Position numbers and translations under genes: made by a program | In this document: in pieces, positions 13,001 to 21,224 of the stretch | Position numbering within the stretch: the first letter of the stretch is position 1 | Layout: each line of letters begins with the position of its first letter | NCBI GenBank assembly: GCA_039908285.1 | Contig: JAMOBE010000023.1 | Span: 1 to 47,258 of the forward strand | Origin: JAMOBE01 sp039908285 | Lineage (GTDB): Bacteria; Pseudomonadota; Alphaproteobacteria; Rhodospirillales; Rhodospirillaceae | DNA length: 47,258 nucleotides | Direction of reading: 5' to 3' | The notes under the pieces: model-generated | The model's input: the letters and a program-made list of their open reading frames with translations, nothing else | What the model was told of the DNA's origin: nothing | Database searches by the model: none

Positions 13001-15896
13001 TGACGTACCTGGCCCCGCCCTGGGAGAAGTCCGTGGCCTGAAGGATCGAGTTCCACTGGCGCTTCAGCAGCCGGACCGTGACCTTCTGCCCGGCCAGGGC
13101 GTTGCCCTGGCTGTCATCCACCACCACCTGCGGCTCCAGCCTGTCGGTCTTCTCGATGAAGCGCGGCAGCTTGAGGCCAAGGACGAAGGGCGGCAGCGCC
13201 AGGACGTCCTGGGTGTTGGTGACGGTCTGGTCGTCGTCGCCGACCACGGTGGCCTCGACGATGTACTTGCGGGGCTGGGCCGTCGGCTCGATGGTCGGAT
13301 CGAGGGTGAGGCGGGCCGAGCCCTGGCCGTCGGTCCGCGTCTCCCGCTCCAGCACCGGGGTGGAGCGGAACGGCTGATTGCCCGAAAAGCGCTGGTCCGC
13401 CGAGAACAGGAACCCCGGCCGCGTCTTCGGCGTCCAGGCGAAGGGCACCTGGGTCACCCGCCACCGCACCGGCCGGTCGGCCACCACGCCGCCGGCGAAA
13501 TACTCGCTGGTGAGGGAGACCGGGAACGGCGCATCGAGGCCGGTGGACAGGGGGGCGTGCAACTGCACCTCGAAGCGCGGCAGGCGATAGGCTTCCTTCT
13601 TGAAACTGGTGGCGTGGCAGTGCCGGGGGCCGACCGCGGTGTCATCGGTCTCGGACTCGGCCCGCTGGGAGGCTGGATCGGTGTAGTCGACGAAGACCTT
13701 GTAAACGCCGGTGGCCGGGGTTCGGGCGTCGAATTTGCGGTAGAAGCTGCCGTTGGCGTTGATCTCCAGCGGATAGCGCCAGGTGGCGCCATCGGGGGCA
13801 CGCACCACCAGGGCGCCGGGCTTCTTCGACAGCTCAAGCTTGCCGGCCGAGGCAAGACGCACATAGCCCTTGATGTGGACCGGTTCGTCGGGGCGGTAGA
13901 TCGGCCGCTCGGTGAAGACGTGGCAGAGGTTCCGGATCGGCGGAATACGCTCCTTCAAGTCCCCCGCGGTCCAGGCCAGCCAGTCGTTTTCGTGATCCCA
14001 GGAGGAGGCGTTTTCGGTATCGCGCCAGCCGCCCTCGGCGTACTGGCGCGGGGGCCGATTGGGATCGAGCACCAGCAGGTCATCGTCCTTGCTGACGACG
14101 ATGCGGTGGATACGACTTCCGTTCTCTTTGGGTGGGCTCCAGACGACCATGCCGTCCGGGCCGGTGGTCAGCGTTTCCAGGGTGCTCCAGACGCGATCGT
14201 GATTGACCTGCTTGTCCCCCTCCAGCCGGATGGTGGCGTTCTCCACCGGCAGACCGGTGGCCAGGGAGGTGACGGCCAGGCGCACCCGGTCGCTTTCGTC
14301 CACCGTGGTCAGGCTGAGGTCGGTCACCTGCATGCGCATCCACGCCCGCGTGCCCTTCGAGTCCAATCGGCGAAGACCGACCAGATAGTGGCCGGGGCGG
14401 TTGGCACCGGCGATGCGGGTCAGATGCGGGCGCAGATTGAGCCCAAAGGTCGACGTCACGTCGCCCTTGCCCAGCGGCACGGTGACCAGTTCCGACACGC
14501 TCGGCGAGCCGAAGGCGCGGATGTGCTCAGCTACGGTTTCGTCGTAGACGTTGTCGTATCCCTTCCACGGTTTCGGCTCATTTCCTGGTGCCGGAGGACG
14601 GACGGTTTCGTCCGTCGCGACGTTGTCTCTGGGAGGGGACTCCCGCGACCACCGCCCGTTGTCGGGAAACGGCCACAGCGCGCGGTCGAGCGGATCGATG
14701 GGGTGGATGCGCAGGTCCAGGCGGTCGACGCCGCGGGCCTTGACCGGCACCATCTGCGGGCCGAAGCGCTCGGCGATGCCCTCGGCCACCACCCAGCGGG
14801 CGAAGCCGGGCTTGGCCGGGAACGACAGGTACAGCTCGTTGGCGGCCGCAAGGTGCAGCGGTCGTCCACCGGCATCGGCCAGCGCCGTCGGCTCGAGACG
14901 CACCTGGTAGAGGGTCTCGGCGGCGAAGCGGCCCCTGATCACCAGGGTGTTGCCGACGGTCTCGAACCGCAGGTCCTCCACCTGGGGAGAGATGCGCACC
15001 AGGTTGCGGGCGGCGATGGGGCCCAGCGTGGCCGGCGTCCCGGAGAACGTCAGCACCACCTGTCGCTCGTCCGATGGGCACAGCAGGGCCCGCTCCCTGG
15101 CGTAGGACACGCCCTCGGGCAGGGCCGGATAGGCCGTGTCACGGCAGCCGAAGCGGACGACATGGAAGGCGGGGGCGGTGGAAAAGGCGATGCGCTGTTC
15201 CTCGCCGCCATCGCCGGACGGCTCCGGCGCGAGACGCAGGCGCACGACGGCATGGGTTCCGGCGGCAATGGGGTGGTGGAGATTGACGATATAGACGGCG
15301 TCGTCGGTCGGGCTGAGCCGCTCCATCGTCTTGATGTCGAAGTCGGCGGCGCCCAGGGTGCGTGTGCCGCCGCCGTTGCCGCCGCCGACGCCGGGCAGCG
15401 GGCTGAGATCGATCGTCACCAGCCGCGCCAGGACCTCGGGGGCGATGGGGTCGCGGAACGACAGGGTCACCGCCTCGACCGGATCGAGGCCCTTGGCGCC
15501 GTTCTTCGGCGCGGTGGCGACGGGTCCCGACATCAGGGTGACCAGTTCGGCCCGACGCTCCTTCACGGTCCAGGTGAAGCGCCCCATGGGCGGCCAGGCC
15601 ACCGCCGGACGGAACTGCAGCGTGCGGGCATCGAGCCAGGTGAAGGCACCGGGATGGGTGGGACTCATGCCGACGACGCGTTCGGGCTGGTCCTCCGGCC
15701 CGCCCCTGGCCGGGCCGGTGTCGGCCTCGAAGAAGATGGTGACCGGGTCCCAGCTCCGCAGGAAGTGCTCGGGCACCACCAGGCTACCGGCCGGACGACG
15801 CAGGGTGTCGGCGCTCCACGCCTGGTTGGGAACGAAGGCCGCCAGCAGCGCCAGGACGGCGATGACGGCGGAAAGGGGGCTGCGGATGCTCGGCAT
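10008..15896 (-). CDS. Bacterial alpha-2-macroglobulin with thioester motif
   Basis: A 1962-aa exported protease trap. A Sec signal peptide (MPSIRSPLSAVIAVLALLAA, cleavage near AWSA-D) is followed by MG-type domains (YRPDEPVHIKGYVR at about 660-680), a central bait-type stretch, the A2M domain (SLLVGPSGSVTVKVRLPDSL) and a thioester domain with GCTEQ, the Cys near residue 1466. The E. coli homologue YfhM is a lipoprotein of about 1650 aa. This one is longer and has no lipobox Cys, so it is probably free in the periplasm or held by partners (inference). It starts 3 nt after the upstream giant protein's stop and overlaps pbpC by 4 nt. An 18-bp in-frame tandem duplication (11377-11412) repeats APDRLA about 20 residues after the thioester region. 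Confidence 0.95.
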   Translation of the reverse strand: MPSIRSPLSAVIAVLALLAAFVPNQAWSADTLRRPAGSLVVPEHFLRSWDPVTIFFEADTGPARGGPEDQPERVVGMSPTHPGAFTWLDARTLQFRPAVAWPPMGRFTWTVKERRAELVTLMSGPVATAPKNGAKGLDPVEAVTLSFRDPIAPEVLARLVTIDLSPLPGVGGGNGGGTRTLGAADFDIKTMERLSPTDDAVYIVNLHHPIAAGTHAVVRLRLAPEPSGDGGEEQRIAFSTAPAFHVVRFGCRDTAYPALPEGVSYARERALLCPSDERQVVLTFSGTPATLGPIAARNLVRISPQVEDLRFETVGNTLVIRGRFAAETLYQVRLEPTALADAGGRPLHLAAANELYLSFPAKPGFARWVVAEGIAERFGPQMVPVKARGVDRLDLRIHPIDPLDRALWPFPDNGRWSRESPPRDNVATDETVRPPAPGNEPKPWKGYDNVYDETVAEHIRAFGSPSVSELVTVPLGKGDVTSTFGLNLRPHLTRIAGANRPGHYLVGLRRLDSKGTRAWMRMQVTDLSLTTVDESDRVRLAVTSLATGLPVENATIRLEGDKQVNHDRVWSTLETLTTGPDGMVVWSPPKENGSRIHRIVVSKDDDLLVLDPNRPPRQYAEGGWRDTENASSWDHENDWLAWTAGDLKERIPPIRNLCHVFTERPIYRPDEPVHIKGYVRLASAGKLELSKKPGALVVRAPDGATWRYPLEINANGSFYRKFDARTPATGVYKVFVDYTDPASQRAESETDDTAVGPRHCHATSFKKEAYRLPRFEVQLHAPLSTGLDAPFPVSLTSEYFAGGVVADRPVRWRVTQVPFAWTPKTRPGFLFSADQRFSGNQPFRSTPVLERETRTDGQGSARLTLDPTIEPTAQPRKYIVEATVVGDDDQTVTNTQDVLALPPFVLGLKLPRFIEKTDRLEPQVVVDDSQGNALAGQKVTVRLLKRQWNSILQATDFSQGGARYVTEVIEDKVAETTLTSVAEPFTVPFPIAGAGVYVVEVEAQDRLGRLQTVKVDLFAGGDRPATWSRPPAEVFTVSVDKTAYTPGDTARLVLQSPFQSGQALAVIEEPDGHNLYEWVPVRNGYGTLALTVKPEYMPRLPVHFVLMRGRLKGDDDQVTTHADLRKPATVAATQWLTVTPAKNIVKTEIIAPRKARPGEEVELTVRLADDLGQPLAGEVTLWMVDQAVLALAREARLDPLPQFIVPRNSKTTLRDTRNSVLGLLPMQEEPGGDEMDEGSPLQRVTVRKNFTPVPYYEPSLLVGPSGSVTVKVRLPDSLTNFKLRAKAVSGTSRFGFATGDMQVRLPVLVQPALPRFVRPGDSFQLAAIGRVVDGGGGPGHARIKVSGLDLSGSLERPVNWQANVSERFDFPVTVPASAAGSVGVTVGVDRVADGAADAFEVSLPVQPDREPVTIRTVSALSAGAPVLLPAVAEPVRPGSLTREVLVTGRELGALAAGLDSLRAYPFGCTEQRLSLARAHVGARRFGDALLGQDAAPDRLAAPDRLAAMVRATQESITEAMTDNGLVAFWPGGRGYVSLTAWAVQFMAEARAAGMPVDSALLDKLTVALKQSLRSDYRAFVDGQSWAERTSALAALTAAGQGDPAYASELARKTQNMRTETLAQVVWALARSPSTPVATIGDLHKRLWSSVIVKQSKGREVYGGLQETGTPSAVILPSETRTVAQVLRASLATRPGEPRNAMLADVLVTLGKGNGWGSTNANAEAILALADWIGTGSRSPGPGAVTVAFGADRREMALSDTVPAMRTAAATADETRISLAAASPVPLAVWARTSYAPVADGSTVASAARGFAVDRAMVTVPTGSGAPSPTRTGLDQPGSTVTLTVGEVIEDHVTVVNPVDRAHAAVVVPLAAGMEPLNPALATAPPEAKPSQPPTLGPSYAAFLDDRVMYFYDELPKGTYHFRVRSRAAVPGRFIQPAAVARAMYDDAVSGNGNGAVVVITRP
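11377..11412. repeat. 18-bp perfect tandem duplication inside the A2M gene
   Basis: GCAGCCAGGCGGTCCGGG occurs twice head to tail at 11377-11394 and 11395-11412. It adds six residues in frame (APDRLA-APDRLA). It looks like a recent slippage duplication; being a multiple of three, it leaves the gene intact. Confidence 0.9.
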
Positions 15897-15899
15897 GAT

Positions 15900-18800
15900 C
15901 TATCTGCCCTGATTCTCGGTGACGACCAGGTCCCAGTATTTGCGCTTGACGTCTTCCGGCGGCCCGCTGTCGGGCCGCTCGCTACCCACCAGGGCGGGCT
16001 GGATGTCGGTCGAGCCGGCATCGCCGCGGTTGCGCACCAGCAGGAAGTAGCGGCCAGCCTTCAGGTCCGTCATGGCCACCGTCCCCTCGGACAGGGTGGT
16101 GCCGCGGGCATCGAGCAGGCGCACCCGCACCGAGTCGGAGGAGCCACGCACGCCGATGCCGACAGGTCCGTCCGCCCTGGTTTCAAAGGAAAACAGGCGG
16201 CCGTCGCCCGGCGCCAGCCGCAGCTTCGGCCCCAGGCCTTCGCCGATGGCGACGGCTTCGCTGCGGGTCAGGCGGGCGGCGCCGACGAGCTGGTCGGCGT
16301 CCAGCGGACGCAGGGCGACGATGGTGCTCCCGGCGGGAGTGAAGACATGCATGGCCGCTCCCTGCGGCCAGGCCTCCACCTCGGGCGCGCCATCGGAGCG
16401 GCGCACGCCCGTCAGCACCGGTGCCGACGATCGAACATGCAGAAGGCCGGCGGCGGCCGCTTCAAATCGCCAGCGCGCCTCGGCGCCCGACAGGGCGACG
16501 GTGCCGGGAGCGGCCGGTCCCGGTGCGGCATCGGCCGCGACCGGCCAGGCGTCCGCTCCGGTGCCGTCCAGCCAGGCGGCCAGCAGGCCGGCGCGGTGAC
16601 GCACCATCAGCACCGCCTCCTCATCCACCCCCACCGTCATGGGGGAGCCGGTCCGCACCACGCCGTTCCGCTGGACCAGACGGGCGCTTTCCACCGGCCC
16701 GGACAGGTGTGCGGCCATCCCCTGGCGCCCCTTCACCTCCAGCCGCAGGGTGCCCGCCGTGGGCCGCCACGCGCTGGCCAGCCCTCCCGGCGACAGGGAC
16801 GTCAGGTCCCGCCCCTCGGCCGACGAGATCGTCACCGAAAACCGTTCCGCCTCGGCGCCGGTGTTGAGCAGCAGCAGGCGATCGGCGGCGGTGTCCATGG
16901 TCTCGGAGTCTCCCTGGCCGGTGGCCCAGACCACGCGGACCACCTGGTCACCCTCCATCAGCGCCGCCGCGGTGCGGGGCGGCAGGGCCAGGTCGAGCCG
17001 CTTGCGGCCGGCCGGCAGGGTCATGTCGCGGGCGCCGCCGCCGACCAGCTCGCCGTCGGACAGCCCCCAGTCAAGGGGGCCTCGCGCAACAGTGGAAAAA
17101 GCGAACCGGCGCAGCAGCAGAGGAAACTCCCCCTGTTCCTCTCCGGGGGCGGGGGCATCGGCTCGCCACAGGCGCAGCGTCGCGCCACGGGCCGCCGCCG
17201 CGTCGGCCAGCACGGCACCGGCGGCACCGGCGGCGACACCGCTGGTCCGGGCATCGTCCGGCCGGTCGGCTCCGACGATGGCGACACCCGGCTGGCCGAC
17301 ACGGGACTCCGCGAGCCAAAGCCGCGGCCCCCCCTCGCTTTCATTCAAAGGCAGGGTTGCCCTTTCGCCGGGACCAAGGGCCAAAGCAAACGGCGCTCCG
17401 GCCTCAGGAGTGATCCGCCGCGCCATTACCTTCTGGCCGCCGCCGGCCTCGTCCACCAGCCACAGCCGATCGCCTCCCGCCACCACCACCGGGGCGCCGC
17501 GCCGCAGGGTGCGCTGGTTCGCGGCGGTGGCCCAGGTCAGTCCGGGCGGGGCCGGGTCAAGTTGCAGCAGTCCGGGCCGCTCCAGCGCCACCTCCACAAC
17601 CGCCAGCGGCGGATCAAGGTCGGGGAGGGGGGACAGCGCCAGACCGGCGGTCAGTTGGCGCTCGGAGGCGGGCAGGGGCACCACGGTGCGCACGGCGAAG
17701 GTGATGGGGGCTGTCGTGTGATCCAGCGACCACAGCCGCAGACGGTACGCGTCCTCGCCGCCCGCGCCACGGGGCAGCGCCACGAGCGGCCTGCGTCCCG
17801 AGGCGGTGCCGACGGTGCGCCAGGCGCCGTCGGCGGTCCGGCGTTCGAGGGCCAGGCCGACCGCATCCTCCGATCGCGCCCACGCAAGAAGCATGGTGCC
17901 GCCGGGGCCAAGGTCCAGCGGCACGATGTGGGTGGCGCCATCGGTCAGGGTGCGCTCGCCGGAAGCCGCCAGGGGCGGATCGGTCCTCTCATCATAGGCG
18001 CTGACCTGGACCGTGGTGGTCGCCCTGGCCGCTCCCACCGGCTCGACCGCCAGGGTGTAGAAGCCCGGCGCCAGCAGGGCGGCGATGGCGAAGTTCCAGT
18101 CATCGGGGCGGTCATCGGAACGGGCCACGGCCGTACCGGAGGCATCGCGCAGCACCGCCCGGACATCGGCGTTGCCGAACGATGATATCTCCACCAGGTG
18201 CTCGCGGCCGATGCTGATGGGAACCACCGATGGCGCATCGATCTGGCGTCGGCGTCCCACCGTAAGCTGAGGGACGCCGACGGTCACCGTGTAGTCGACT
18301 CGGTTGTTGGGTTGGATGGTCCGGGTCTTCAGGCGATAGGAGCCGGCGGCCAGACGGCCGGAGAACGGGCGGCGGAACGTGAACGACGCCACCACCCGGC
18401 CATCGACCGCCTCGATGTCGCCCTCCATCGGCTCCGTCAGAGAGAGCCTGACGTCGGCGGTGGCCGGCAGGTCGAAGGCCCACACGTCGGGAACCCGCTC
18501 TCCCCCCGCCGCCGGCTCCTCCCAGCGGGCGGACACCGCTCCGTCGAGCGGCAGGGCATGCGGACCATGGCCGGACGGTGCCGACGGCTCGACCACGCGC
18601 TCGATCAGGGTCACCACCCGCGCCGGCAGGGCCTGAGGCAGCACCACCAGGCGATAGCGGCCCGGTGCCAGGCTGGAGTCGAGATCGCCGCGCTGGTCCG
18701 GGGTGGTCAGCGGCCACCCGTCGCCATCCTCCAGGCGAATGCCGGCAACTCCGCCAAGGGTCGTCGCCCGCACGTGGGTGCGACCAGGCTCGACAACGTC

Positions 18801-21083
18801 GAAATCGTACTGGAGTCCGACGCCGGCATCGAGACTGGCGCGGGCCGGCTGGCCGAGCCGCAGCCGGCCGCCGTCGCGGACCGGGGTGGCCGTCAGCGCG
18901 ACGCCAAGGTGGCCCTGGGTGCTCCCCTGGGTGGACACGGTCAACTGGTAAAGGCCCGCGCGCAGGTACTGCTGCAACAGGAAATTGCGGCCAACGCCAT
19001 TGGCCGCCGCTCGTGCCAGGGACGGCGCCACCTGGGTCCGCATGGCGCCCGCCGTCTCCAGCAGGCCCGTGGTTTCGACCCGGTACAGGGCCGGCGTGTC
19101 GACCTTGACCGCGAAGGTGATCGACCGATTCTTTTCAAGGTCAAGGAAGCGCGGCCGACCGGCCTCGAGAACCGGGACGGCGGGCAGCCTGGCCAACGTC
19201 TCGGCCGTTATCGGCGGTAGGTCTGCGGGGCGGGTCGCGACCGGTGGAACATCCAGGCGCAGCACCGCCCGAACCGGCTCGGGACGCGGATTGCCGAGCG
19301 TGACCATGAGCGGCTTTGCCGACGGCACGACGGTCAAGTGGTCGGCGGCCAACTGCCCGGTGGGCGGCTGGCCCTCCACTGAAAGGGGCAGGGGAGTGCC
19401 GTCTTCGTCAACAAGCCTCAGGGTGCCGGCGGTTGCGATCTCCAGCGGCAGGGAGAGGGTTTCTCCCTGGGTCAGAATCAGGGGGATCTCCTGGCGCGTA
19501 TCGACGGGCAGGGGGATCGTGAATACCGCGGCACCCTTGCCCTGAGAGCGGCTGAGGGTGATCCTGTAGGTCTTGTCCCGGCCGAGGGAGACGGGGGAGA
19601 TGGTGGCCCCGATGATCGGACGGTTGACCTCCGTTGCCTCGGTGGCCGATGCCCCCTTCAGGGAAAGGGTGATGACTCCGCGCTGTTCCGGTCGCGGCGC
19701 GATGGTGATGACGTGCAGGCCGGCCTCGAGATACCAGCTCTCCGTGTCCGCCACGGTCGGAGTCCGCTTGAAGTTCCCGCTACCCAGGAACGGCTCCACC
19801 GAAAGCTCGGCCACGACGCCGGTCCGGGACACCTGGTAGTTCCCCGACTCGGCGATGTCGACGAACAGGGTGACGGTGTCGGTGAGGTTGAAGCGCCGCT
19901 TCCAGGCGTCACCCTGGCCGAGGCGCACGGCCCTGCTGGCCACGACCCGTTCCCTGCCGAGAACGCTTTCGGTCAGCACGACGCCGAGATCGACCTCATC
20001 CTCCCCCGCTCCCGGGTCCTGCGCCGACAGCAGGTAGGTGCCGGTGCCGGTACCGGAAAAACTGTAGGTCCGGGAGGCCTGGTAGTGTTGCAGCACATAG
20101 GGCTCGCCGGCTGCGCGCTCGATCGTCACCAGTTTCTCGACGGAGCGGTCCTTGAACGACACATCGGCCACCGGGCGGCGCGATGTCCTGTCGATCAGCG
20201 CCCGCTCGCCCGACCGTGGCTGACCGGCGGGGCGGCGCGCCACGTCCAGCACCGCCACACCCGGCTCGGGCAGCTCGAGGCGGAAATAGTCGGTCTCCTT
20301 TGGCACCAGCCAGCGGTCGAACCCGAAGGGACCGGCGATCAACCGCTTGCGCGACGCCTGGGGCAGGGTCGGGATACCCCAGCGCAGATGCAGCGGACGC
20401 TCGGCACCCGGGTCGGTCCACGGCGCGCCCACTCCGCCATAGGCGACCAGCAGATAGAGGCCCGGCTCCAGGGTGGCGACCAGGCGGCGTACCGCCAGCG
20501 GCCGGCCGGGCTGAGTGGCGATGGTCTCGGCGGCCGGTTGGGCATCCTCCAGCCACGACCCATCCTTCCACAGGCGCAGGTCGGAGAGGTGACGGCCGGC
20601 GGCTTCCAGGAAGACCGGCTGCCGGGTCGGAATCTCCAGCCAGTAGGAGCGCTGCTGGTAGTCTCCGAGGTCCGACGACACCGTCGCCAACTCCACCAGA
20701 CGAGGCAGAGTGGCGCCGTTCATTTCCACGAAGGGGCGAACGATGAGTTCGGTCGGCGCGGTGGCCCTGGTCGGTGCGGTCAGGATGGCCTTGTGGGCGC
20801 CCGAACCGAGAAACAGATCGACCCGCCCGTCGCGCTGGCCGGGCTCGCCGTCCTCCACCCCCGGACCGGTCATGCGGTCCAGGAGGCGCAGGGCCGTTCC
20901 ATGCGGGCTGACGGTGGCGACGGCATAGCGGCCGAATCGCTCCACCTCGAAGACCCGCTCCGACGTGATCTCCCCAGAGGCGGGAGCGGCAGGGGACGGA
21001 CTGGCGAGCGCCATGGCGACAGTGAATGCCATCGCTAGCACCATGGCAAACGACAACAACCCATTGGTCGTTCTGCTCCTCAT
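15900..21083 (-). CDS. Giant exported beta-rich protein of unknown family (1727 aa), first gene of the A2M-PBP1C operon
   Basis: I do not recognise the family. It has a Sec signal peptide (MRSRTTNGLLSFAMVLAMAF, Ala-rich cleavage region before residue 40) and no lipobox, internal TM helix or catalytic motif that I can see. The chain is dominated by beta-sandwich-like units with a recurring L-x-[AP]-G-x-[YH]-x-L pattern (about residues 205, 452, 708, 805, 911, 1005 and again near the C-terminus as LKAGRYFLLV), reminiscent of pre-peptidase C-terminal (PPC) domains. The start at 21083 follows GGAGGGAG with good spacing; an ATG 30 nt earlier lacks one. Its stop is 3 nt before the A2M start, so the three genes must be co-transcribed. 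It is probably a periplasmic or surface partner of the A2M-PBP1C defence module (inference). Confidence 0.8.
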   Translation of the reverse strand: MRSRTTNGLLSFAMVLAMAFTVAMALASPSPAAPASGEITSERVFEVERFGRYAVATVSPHGTALRLLDRMTGPGVEDGEPGQRDGRVDLFLGSGAHKAILTAPTRATAPTELIVRPFVEMNGATLPRLVELATVSSDLGDYQQRSYWLEIPTRQPVFLEAAGRHLSDLRLWKDGSWLEDAQPAAETIATQPGRPLAVRRLVATLEPGLYLLVAYGGVGAPWTDPGAERPLHLRWGIPTLPQASRKRLIAGPFGFDRWLVPKETDYFRLELPEPGVAVLDVARRPAGQPRSGERALIDRTSRRPVADVSFKDRSVEKLVTIERAAGEPYVLQHYQASRTYSFSGTGTGTYLLSAQDPGAGEDEVDLGVVLTESVLGRERVVASRAVRLGQGDAWKRRFNLTDTVTLFVDIAESGNYQVSRTGVVAELSVEPFLGSGNFKRTPTVADTESWYLEAGLHVITIAPRPEQRGVITLSLKGASATEATEVNRPIIGATISPVSLGRDKTYRITLSRSQGKGAAVFTIPLPVDTRQEIPLILTQGETLSLPLEIATAGTLRLVDEDGTPLPLSVEGQPPTGQLAADHLTVVPSAKPLMVTLGNPRPEPVRAVLRLDVPPVATRPADLPPITAETLARLPAVPVLEAGRPRFLDLEKNRSITFAVKVDTPALYRVETTGLLETAGAMRTQVAPSLARAAANGVGRNFLLQQYLRAGLYQLTVSTQGSTQGHLGVALTATPVRDGGRLRLGQPARASLDAGVGLQYDFDVVEPGRTHVRATTLGGVAGIRLEDGDGWPLTTPDQRGDLDSSLAPGRYRLVVLPQALPARVVTLIERVVEPSAPSGHGPHALPLDGAVSARWEEPAAGGERVPDVWAFDLPATADVRLSLTEPMEGDIEAVDGRVVASFTFRRPFSGRLAAGSYRLKTRTIQPNNRVDYTVTVGVPQLTVGRRRQIDAPSVVPISIGREHLVEISSFGNADVRAVLRDASGTAVARSDDRPDDWNFAIAALLAPGFYTLAVEPVGAARATTTVQVSAYDERTDPPLAASGERTLTDGATHIVPLDLGPGGTMLLAWARSEDAVGLALERRTADGAWRTVGTASGRRPLVALPRGAGGEDAYRLRLWSLDHTTAPITFAVRTVVPLPASERQLTAGLALSPLPDLDPPLAVVEVALERPGLLQLDPAPPGLTWATAANQRTLRRGAPVVVAGGDRLWLVDEAGGGQKVMARRITPEAGAPFALALGPGERATLPLNESEGGPRLWLAESRVGQPGVAIVGADRPDDARTSGVAAGAAGAVLADAAAARGATLRLWRADAPAPGEEQGEFPLLLRRFAFSTVARGPLDWGLSDGELVGGGARDMTLPAGRKRLDLALPPRTAAALMEGDQVVRVVWATGQGDSETMDTAADRLLLLNTGAEAERFSVTISSAEGRDLTSLSPGGLASAWRPTAGTLRLEVKGRQGMAAHLSGPVESARLVQRNGVVRTGSPMTVGVDEEAVLMVRHRAGLLAAWLDGTGADAWPVAADAAPGPAAPGTVALSGAEARWRFEAAAAGLLHVRSSAPVLTGVRRSDGAPEVEAWPQGAAMHVFTPAGSTIVALRPLDADQLVGAARLTRSEAVAIGEGLGPKLRLAPGDGRLFSFETRADGPVGIGVRGSSDSVRVRLLDARGTTLSEGTVAMTDLKAGRYFLLVRNRGDAGSTDIQPALVGSERPDSGPPEDVKRKYWDLVVTENQGR

Positions 21084-21170
21084 GGTTTCTCCCTCCACTT
21101 CCGTGACTGGCAAGGTACTACGGCGCTATGGGGAATCCAACAGGAGGTGGGCGTATCCGTTCTTCACGGA

Positions 21171-21204
21171 AAAAAGCCCTCCCTCCTGATGGAGGGAGGG
21201 CTGT
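21171..21204 (-). terminator. Rho-independent terminator of the chemoreceptor gene
   Basis: Read on the minus strand, AGCCCTCCCTCC pairs with GGAGGGAGGGCT across an ATCA loop, followed by a run of six T. It lies about 20 nt after the chemoreceptor stop (21225). It separates that gene from the giant-protein operon, whose promoter must then lie between 21084 and about 21170. Confidence 0.93.
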
Positions 21205-21224
21205 TGACCGAGGGGATCGGTGGG

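Noticed and set aside
11460..18185. A 2241-codon open frame on the plus strand
   Set aside because: It lies opposite the A2M and giant-protein genes, crosses their boundary, and its composition (Gly/Arg/His/Gln-rich, no domains) is the usual mirror of high-GC coding DNA.
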